Origin: CAYNVS01 sp964400725
GTDB lineage: Bacteria; Myxococcota_A; SURF-8; CAYNVS01
Length of the DNA stretch: 64,000 bases
Reading direction: 5' to 3'
NCBI GenBank assembly: GCA_964400725.1
Contig: CAYNVS010000002.1
Span: 139,817-203,816, forward strand
The position numbers and the translations under genes were made by a program. Within the stretch, counting starts at the first letter, position 1, and each line of letters begins with the position of its first letter. Under the pieces are notes generated by a model. The model was not told where the DNA came from and searched no databases. It saw only the letters and a program-made list of their open reading frames with translations. Shown here piece after piece: positions 59,605 to 64,000 of the stretch.

Positions 59605-60404
59605 AATCGTCTATCGCCATTCCTTCGCTCATCCTCGCCGCGGCTGCTGCTGCGCTTGCGTTCTCCTGCTCGGTAGAGCCGATTCCGGCTGCAAACTGCT
59701 ATTCGGACAAAGAATGCGGCGGCGGAAAAATCTGTTCCGCGGGCAGGTGCGCGCCCCGTTCGGAAGAATGCTCCGACGACGCGGACTGCGGGGAAGGAAA
59801 AGTCTGCGCCGCGCAGAAATGCCGCGATCCCTTCTGCTCGTCCAACTGCGATTGTCCGGAAAACTATTACTGCGCGCAAGGCAGATGCTCGCCTATGCAA
59901 AAGCGCTGCTACTCCGACGACGACTGCGGCGCCGATTTGGTCTGCGCCGAAAAGAACCCCGGAAGCGAATGCGTACGAAAAGCCTGCGAGGCTCCGCAGT
60001 GCGCGACCGATTCGGACTGCGGCGCGTTGATGATATGCGATAAAAAACGCTGCGCTTACGCCGAATGCTTTTACGCCTACACCTGCGGCGAGGGGAACGG
60101 CTGCCGGGCTCGAAAATGCGAAAAGGCCGAATGCGTCGAATCGAGCGACTGCAAAGGAGATTACTCTTATTGCTACGCTTTGTTTTGCATGAATTCGGCC
60201 TGCAATAAGCCGGGGCAGTGCCCTTACGGCTCGCTGTGCTATTACGGCCGATGCGCGGTTATAAAATGCGGCGAAAATTTACCGTGTCCGCTTGGAATCC
60301 CCTGCATAAGCGGCCTTTGCGAAGAGCGTTTCTGCCTGTCCGACGCCGACTGCCTGCCGTTTGAAAAATGCGGCGATAACGGCGCGTGCCTTTTGGATTA
60401 TTAA
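59601..60404 (+). CDS. Cysteine-rich repeat lipoprotein
   Basis: This 267-residue lipoprotein begins with GTG (59601), overlapping the stop of the DnaJ-like gene. The signal peptide ends at lipobox AFSC (Cys23). The mature part holds about 45 cysteines in repeats such as CYSDKECGGGKICSAGRC and CSDDADCGEGKVC, like the DSDC-type repeats frequent in Myxococcota and related surface proteins. Each repeat probably forms a small disulfide knot. Export to the outer surface is likely. Its link to the co-chaperone upstream may be only transcriptional. The function is unknown. Confidence 0.8.
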   Translation: MKSSIAIPSLILAAAAAALAFSCSVEPIPAANCYSDKECGGGKICSAGRCAPRSEECSDDADCGEGKVCAAQKCRDPFCSSNCDCPENYYCAQGRCSPMQKRCYSDDDCGADLVCAEKNPGSECVRKACEAPQCATDSDCGALMICDKKRCAYAECFYAYTCGEGNGCRARKCEKAECVESSDCKGDYSYCYALFCMNSACNKPGQCPYGSLCYYGRCAVIKCGENLPCPLGIPCISGLCEERFCLSDADCLPFEKCGDNGACLLDY

Positions 60405-60502
60405 CCGCGGAGAGCTAAAATTTTACGGCGGTTCTTAAAAGTTTTTTCCGAAATGAAATTCGTCGTCCCGCCATATGCCGCGGTTTTAATGGAAAAACGT
60501 TT

Positions 60503-60901
60503 TTATTTCGCCGCGTTTCTCTGTTTGGCTTTGGGGGTAACGCACGTTCCGGTCGCCTTGCAGACCAATATCGGCGGATTGAGAACCTCGCACGCGCTTT
60601 CGTTTCCGGGAATTTTAGCGTTTTGAATTACTTTGTACGCCTCGAATTTCATTTTGCGCGACGTGGCTCCGACGCCTGTTATTTCTCCGTAAGCCTCGAT
60701 GTAATCGCCCGCGAGAACCGGCGCGAGAAACTCTACCGAATCGTAAGCTCTGAACAGCCCTTCGTCTCCGTCCAAACGAATTAAAAGCTCGGTCGCAACG
60801 TCGCCGAACAACGCCAGCATTCTGGCTCCGTCAACCAGCTCTCCGGCGTAATGCGCGTCGTGGGAGCTCATCCGCAATCTAATCATCACGCGCTCGTTCA
60901 T
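60503..60901 (-). CDS. kal: 3-aminobutyryl-CoA ammonia-lyase type hotdog protein
   Basis: This 132-residue hotdog-fold enzyme is related to Kal of lysine fermentation and to beta-alanyl-CoA ammonia-lyase. The stretch MIRLRMSSHDAHYAGELVDG, followed by GARMLALFGDVATELLIRL and YDSVEFLAPVLAGDYIEA, is characteristic. The ATG at 60901 with GAGG upstream was preferred to an in-frame start at 60937. The other lysine-fermentation genes (kamA, kamD/E, kdd, kce) are not in the window, so it may be isolated from them or act on another aminoacyl-CoA. It converges with the Cys-rich lipoprotein gene. Confidence 0.75.
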   Translation of the reverse strand: MNERVMIRLRMSSHDAHYAGELVDGARMLALFGDVATELLIRLDGDEGLFRAYDSVEFLAPVLAGDYIEAYGEITGVGATSRKMKFEAYKVIQNAKIPGNESACEVLNPPILVCKATGTCVTPKAKQRNAAK

Positions 60902-61080
60902 GTATCGCCTCTTTTGTTTAATCGCTATTAATTGCAAACCCGCGCTTTTTGCGGCGCGCCATATAGCTTATAACAACGGGGCGGGTTCGACGCAAATATT
61001 TCGACCGGGTTTCCATTATTCGAGCCGACTTATCCTACTCATCCCCGCTTTCTTTCAATTCTAAAGGGCTCGTTCGTCGT

Positions 61081-61179
61081 CCGGTTGAATTTATCAATAA
61101 ATTCAACTGGTTCCGCGGGATGGAGCGTTCGCCGCCCGGCTGCCGCTTTTTCGCGTTCTTTGCGCGCTCAAAGAACGCG
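61081..61179. repeat. Compound hairpin repeat, copy B
   Basis: Hairpin 1 is GTTGAATTTA-TCAA-TAAATTCAAC (61084-61107, extended by 3 more pairs). Hairpin 2 is CGCGTTCTTTG (61152-61162) with CAAAGAACGCG (61169-61179). CGCCCGGCT lies between. The same layout occurs at 21097-21210. Confidence 0.6.
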
Positions 61180-61322
61180 GGCAAGAAAAGGCGGCAAGGA
61201 AGCGAAATAATAAACCTCCGCGCATCTCCGGGGCCTGCGAGGTTTTTTATACAAAGCGGGAACGAGTAAGATTATTCCCGCAAAGACCGCGCCCGGCGCG
61301 ACGGTTTGACCTTCGCGCGGTA

Positions 61323-61350
61323 TTGACTTTTTCGGCGCGTTTGGTATCCT
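61323..61350 (+). promoter_or_regulatory. Possible promoter of the Hsp20 gene
   Basis: TTGACT (61323-61328) and TATCCT (61345-61350) are separated by 16 bp, 41 bp before the ATG. No ROSE-type thermometer was recognised in the short leader. Confidence 0.45.
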
Positions 61351-61391
61351 TTTAATACGGTTGCGTTATCGCTCGAAAAAAGGCCGACGAA

Positions 61392-61787
61392 ATGCTGAAG
61401 CGACAGGAAAAATCGCCGATAGGGGCAGAGGTTGACAGGCTGTTCGACCGGCTTATCCATAAACAATGGAGCGAGCCGTCCGGCGTCGTTTCGCCTAAAA
61501 TAAACATGCGGGAAGACGAAGACGGATACACGCTGGAAATAGAAATGCCGGGCGTGCGCGCGGAAGACGTATCGGCGCGGGTAGAGGGAAACCTGCTCAG
61601 CGTCGAAGGACGCAAACAAAAATGCGAAGGCGCAAAAACAAAAAATTATTTATACGCCGAATGCTCGGCGACCGTTTACAGGCGCGTTCTTTTGCTGCCG
61701 GAGCAGGCGAGCTCCCGCGGTTACTCGAAAAGCTGCGAGAACGGCGTGCTTAAAATCCGTTTTTTAAAAAAAAGAAACGTGATTTAG
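61392..61787 (+). CDS. Hsp20 family small heat-shock protein
   Basis: This 131-residue alpha-crystallin-type holdase has a short N-terminal arm and the crystallin domain beginning at VVSPKINMREDEDGYTLEIEMPGV. It continues through DVSARVEGNLLSVEGRK, and the conserved A-x-x-x-n-G-V-L motif is seen as CENGVLKIRF. The usual C-terminal IxI is represented only weakly by the Lys-rich RNVI end. Two cysteines in the domain are less common. It is a single gene with its own promoter and converges with the M23 lipoprotein gene. Confidence 0.88.
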   Translation: MLKRQEKSPIGAEVDRLFDRLIHKQWSEPSGVVSPKINMREDEDGYTLEIEMPGVRAEDVSARVEGNLLSVEGRKQKCEGAKTKNYLYAECSATVYRRVLLLPEQASSRGYSKSCENGVLKIRFLKKRNVI

Positions 61788-61824
61788 AGCAAAAAAATAC
61801 AAAAATTCAAAAGGGATTAAAAGC

Positions 61825-61847
61825 GCGGCAACTCTCAAAAGTTCCGC
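61825..61847. terminator. Possible hairpin between the convergent Hsp20 and M23 genes
   Basis: Stem GCGG(C)AACT / AGTTCCGC with loop CTCAAA and one bulge. The T run is poor on both strands, so termination is uncertain. A weak third match to the dispersed repeat (AAAGGGATTAAAAG) precedes it. Confidence 0.35.
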
Positions 61848-61902
61848 CCTTTAATAAAAAAACCTCTCGGAACCAGACAGCGGGAGCCGCCGTATGCGCC
61901 GA

Positions 61903-62793
61903 TTACCGCGAGTCCGCGCTTATTTCAACGCCGATAAATTCCCGCGGGTTTACCGCCTGATCTTTTTTTGTTATTTTAAAATGCAGATGCGGGCCGGTGG
62001 TGTAGCCGGTCATGCCAACGGTTCCAATCGGAGATCCTGCGGTTACGAGCATTCCCTCGGCGGCGAGAATGTCGTCTAAGTGCGCGTAAAAAGTGCGGTA
62101 TCCGTGCGGATGCTCCACTATCACAGACTTCCCCGCGCGCGATTTATAACCGGCGAACACGACCTTTCCCTGCGCGGCGGCGAAGACGTAAGTCCCTCTA
62201 GGTGCCGCAAGGTCTATCGCGTCGTGAAACTGCCTGCCGCCGTCTTTCGGCGAGCGCCGCCAGCCGAATTCGCTCGTAACCTCGAAATCGTCTATCGGCC
62301 AATCGAACGCGTACGTAACGGGCGCGTTGAGAACCGGAACTTTTATAACGACCGAGCGCTTTTTGACGCCGGAGCGCAGCGCAAGAAGCGATTCGTCTAT
62401 CCCCATCACGCTCGTATTTATTAAATCGAGCAGATCGCCGGGCACCGGATTGTACAAATGGTTGGCTTCGGTTAAAAATTCGACGATTTTTTTGCGGACG
62501 TCTATTAACGTCTGCATGTCCGACTTCTGCGGTTTTTCGGCGTATTTTTTAACGAGAGCCTGAATCGTATAAAGGTATTGAAGCCAATGCGACTGCTCCT
62601 CGGTCGTCATCGGGCGCTTCGGAAAAAAATCCGAGTCGTCCATCATCAAGTCGTCTTCCAAACCGGATATTTCCGAGTCGTTAGAAGTTTTTTGAATTTT
62701 ACGGTCGTGCGCGCAGCCGCCAAACGTCGGAGCAAATGCCGACAACAAAACGGACGCCGCCGCGAACGCGGCCGTCAGCCGATTTAGATTCAT
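61903..62793 (-). CDS. M23 (LytM) peptidase-domain lipoprotein
   Basis: This 296-residue lipoprotein has a signal peptide ending at lipobox FGGC. A helical region (~50-150) leads to an M23 domain with the zinc-site motifs HDAIDLAAPRG (HxxxD) and GPHLHFKI (HxH), plus YRTFYAHLDDI. The canonical residues are present, so peptidoglycan endopeptidase activity is likely, in contrast to degenerate LytM activators such as NlpD. The start overlaps the stop of the upstream membrane-protein gene by ATGA, so the pair is coupled and may act together at the cell envelope. Confidence 0.9.
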   Translation of the reverse strand: MNLNRLTAAFAAASVLLSAFAPTFGGCAHDRKIQKTSNDSEISGLEDDLMMDDSDFFPKRPMTTEEQSHWLQYLYTIQALVKKYAEKPQKSDMQTLIDVRKKIVEFLTEANHLYNPVPGDLLDLINTSVMGIDESLLALRSGVKKRSVVIKVPVLNAPVTYAFDWPIDDFEVTSEFGWRRSPKDGGRQFHDAIDLAAPRGTYVFAAAQGKVVFAGYKSRAGKSVIVEHPHGYRTFYAHLDDILAAEGMLVTAGSPIGTVGMTGYTTGPHLHFKITKKDQAVNPREFIGVEISADSR

Positions 62794-63521
62794 GCTTTTA
62801 ATTTACGAATAACCACAAACAATCGCATTGCGGAAAAAGTCCCGACTAACGCGAGGACGAAGAAGAGAAGCGCAATCCACTGTTTGTCGCCGGGTTTGAC
62901 GGAATCTTCCACAACCAGCGCTTCGGGGGGAATTTCCCGACGGGTCATTAAAAAGTAAACGCGCTTAATCTCGCCGTATTCCGGCAAGTCTTTAATATAT
63001 CTCAACCTTCCGGCAAATTCCTCGTTCTGCCGCAAACCTTCTTTTTCCAGCGCGGCCTCGTAAGGGCCGGCGGGGGTTACAACGTAAATTTTACTCGTGC
63101 CGAAAAAGTCGATGAAGCGGCTGTCGGTAAACATTGATTGAAGTTTTAACGGCTGCTGGCGGCTTGTGCCGACTATTTTAACGTAAGAGTTCAGTTTCGC
63201 TTTTTTGTCGATGTCGGGGTTTTCTACCCCGCCTAAATCTATAGGAGTTTTATTGGCGAAAAAGTAAAGAAAATCGGATGTCCGGGAATACAACGTGTAA
63301 ATTATTGCGCCTAAAATAACCAATATAAGCCCAAGCTGCGTAAACAGCGGCAGTTTTCTTTTCATAAACTTTTCCGAAGACGTCAAATTTTCGTCCTCGT
63401 CGAACGACTCCATTATCTCGAACTTGTATTCCTTCGGTTCGGTATCGTAGTTCTTCTTTTTGAAGAAACCCTCTTCTTCCTTGTCGTTCGTCAGTTTGTC
63501 GATGTCGTCTTTTTTGCTCAT
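62790..63521 (-). CDS. Bitopic membrane protein coupled to the M23 lipoprotein
   Basis: This 243-residue protein has a charged cytoplasmic N-terminus (KDDIDKLTNDKEEEGFFKKK) and a first transmembrane helix (~58-78: FTQLGLILVILGAIIYTLYS). A ~130-residue periplasmic domain follows, then a second helix near the C-terminus (WIALLFFVLALVGTFSAM). No family is recognised. The coupling with an active-type M23 enzyme by overlapping start and stop codons suggests a partner in cell-wall remodelling, perhaps holding or regulating the peptidase. That is inference from context. Confidence 0.65.
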   Translation of the reverse strand: MSKKDDIDKLTNDKEEEGFFKKKNYDTEPKEYKFEIMESFDEDENLTSSEKFMKRKLPLFTQLGLILVILGAIIYTLYSRTSDFLYFFANKTPIDLGGVENPDIDKKAKLNSYVKIVGTSRQQPLKLQSMFTDSRFIDFFGTSKIYVVTPAGPYEAALEKEGLRQNEEFAGRLRYIKDLPEYGEIKRVYFLMTRREIPPEALVVEDSVKPGDKQWIALLFFVLALVGTFSAMRLFVVIRKLKA

Positions 63522-63545
63522 ATAATCCTCGTCGATTGCATCGGT

Positions 63546-64000
63546 TTAGGCAACGAGACGCTTGGGCAAAAACTCGGCGCAAGCGCGGCTCATGTCGCGG
63601 TACATCGGCTTGGCTACGTCCAAATCTCGGCAGAGCGGATTAGACATAAGCGCCGCAAGTCCGTCGTCCGCGTTTCCGTCCCATCCGGCTTTAGCGGTTA
63701 AATACTGGTAATGCGCCAGCGACTTAATCAATCCGGCGTGCTCTTCTGGCAGGCGCCCCATCGGAATCGGGAATACTCCCTTGCCGTTTATTTTGCACGG
63801 CACTTCCACCACGAGCCCTTCGGGAAGGTCGTCGATTAAGCCGCGGTTTTGCACGTTGAGCGGCGCCACAATCTCGGTTCCGCCTGAAATCGCGCGCAGA
63901 ACGTCGATTGCGAAATCGCCGAAATCGGCGGTGCCGCGGTGCTTGACTACGTTCGGCTTATCGAGCGCGGCCTGCTCGCGCAGGTGGTCGAAAATCTCCG
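63546..64000 (-). CDS. GH4-like family enzyme (partial, N-terminus beyond window)
   Basis: About 151 C-terminal residues are visible, from the window edge to the stop at 63546. The block IVAPLNVQNRGLIDDLPEGL followed by VVEVPCKINGKGVFPIPMG and LPEEHAGLIKSLAHYQ matches the C-terminal end of glycoside hydrolase family 4 (NAD- and Mn-dependent alpha-galactosidase, 6-phospho-glucosidase and relatives). The frame is open to position 64000, so the internal Met is not the start. The NAD-binding N-terminus is missing, so the substrate cannot be given. It ends 25 bp upstream of the membrane-protein gene on the same strand. Confidence 0.75.
   Translation of the reverse strand, partial: EIFDHLREQAALDKPNVVKHRGTADFGDFAIDVLRAISGGTEIVAPLNVQNRGLIDDLPEGLVVEVPCKINGKGVFPIPMGRLPEEHAGLIKSLAHYQYLTAKAGWDGNADDGLAALMSNPLCRDLDVAKPMYRDMSRACAEFLPKRLVA

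Larger units (their letters stand above)
60902..61391. other. Intergenic region with compound hairpin repeat, 490 bp
   Basis: No coding region was seen. It contains a 13-bp AT-rich hairpin, a second GC-rich hairpin (both listed as a repeat below) and a promoter for the Hsp20 gene. The rest shows no recognised signal. Confidence 0.6.

Noticed and set aside
60902..61391. Possible tRNA in the long gap
   Set aside because: No T-loop GTTCGANTC followed by an acceptor stem could be placed; the visible hairpins belong to the compound repeat.

Overview
The window is about 64 kb of a Gram-negative bacterial chromosome. It has lipoprotein signal peptides, an outer-membrane barrel protein, exported multiheme cytochromes, and coding DNA with G/C-rich third codon positions. 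Housekeeping genes (dnaG, rpoD, pepA, grpE-dnaK, dapF, queE, queG) sit among genes for low-oxygen life: a flavo-diiron protein, cytochrome bd oxidase, tryptophanase and an octaheme tetrathionate-reductase-type cytochrome. A FrzS-like receiver/coiled-coil protein, many TPR and FHA proteins, and Cys-rich lipoproteins suggest a delta-proteobacterial lineage (Myxococcota, Bdellovibrionota or a related candidate phylum). That placement is inference, because no rRNA is present.

Layout. 1-12094 (minus): an apparent four-gene operon of an SCP2-like protein, a FrzS-like receiver/coiled-coil protein, a 2713-residue TolB/TPR/CHAT lipoprotein and a flavo-diiron protein. 12438-20033 (plus): a DsbA-like tandem thioredoxin-fold protein, a radical SAM protein, an FHA-TM-TPR protein and tryptophanase. 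20106-24190 (minus): an M50-like membrane protease candidate, then a complete arginine-to-spermidine set (speD, pdaD, speE, speB). 24516-28877 (plus): radical SAM, cydAB, dapF. 28949-36428: a degenerate M48-type protein, a DUF2804 protein, a barrel protein, a GAF protein, YraN and PepA. 36541-42541 (minus): rpoD with a huge Lys-rich tail, dnaG, an unlisted 42-residue basic ORF, and queG. 42772-45474 (plus): a 21-codon leader ORF, grpE and dnaK. 45838-50424 (minus): a respiratory cluster (Rrf2 regulator, heptaheme cytochrome c, cytochrome b, octaheme cytochrome c, DUF6132 protein). 50654-58380 (minus): a large lipoprotein, queE, a TPR membrane protein, and an AT-richer ATPase/nuclease-like pair. 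58552-64000: a DnaJ-like protein, a Cys-rich lipoprotein, a Kal-type ammonia-lyase, Hsp20, an M23 lipoprotein with a membrane partner, and a partial GH4-like enzyme.

How genes work together. SpeD, PdaD, SpeE and SpeB form a closed spermidine route that uses two self-processing pyruvoyl decarboxylases. The Rrf2 gene overlaps the first cytochrome gene and has a perfect dyad just upstream, which suggests regulated anaerobic respiration. DnaG-RpoD form the macromolecular-synthesis operon, headed by a small basic ORF.

The two best candidates for an undescribed system are (a) the CHAT lipoprotein operon, where one polypeptide carries a lost-dyad CHAT copy and an intact His/Cys CHAT copy behind a TolB-like propeller, next to a phosphorylatable FrzS-like protein, and (b) the abutting AAA ATPase/PD-(D/E)XK-like pair at 56797-58380. 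Three families of dispersed intergenic repeats were also seen. No tRNA, rRNA, CRISPR array or insertion sequence was recognised.
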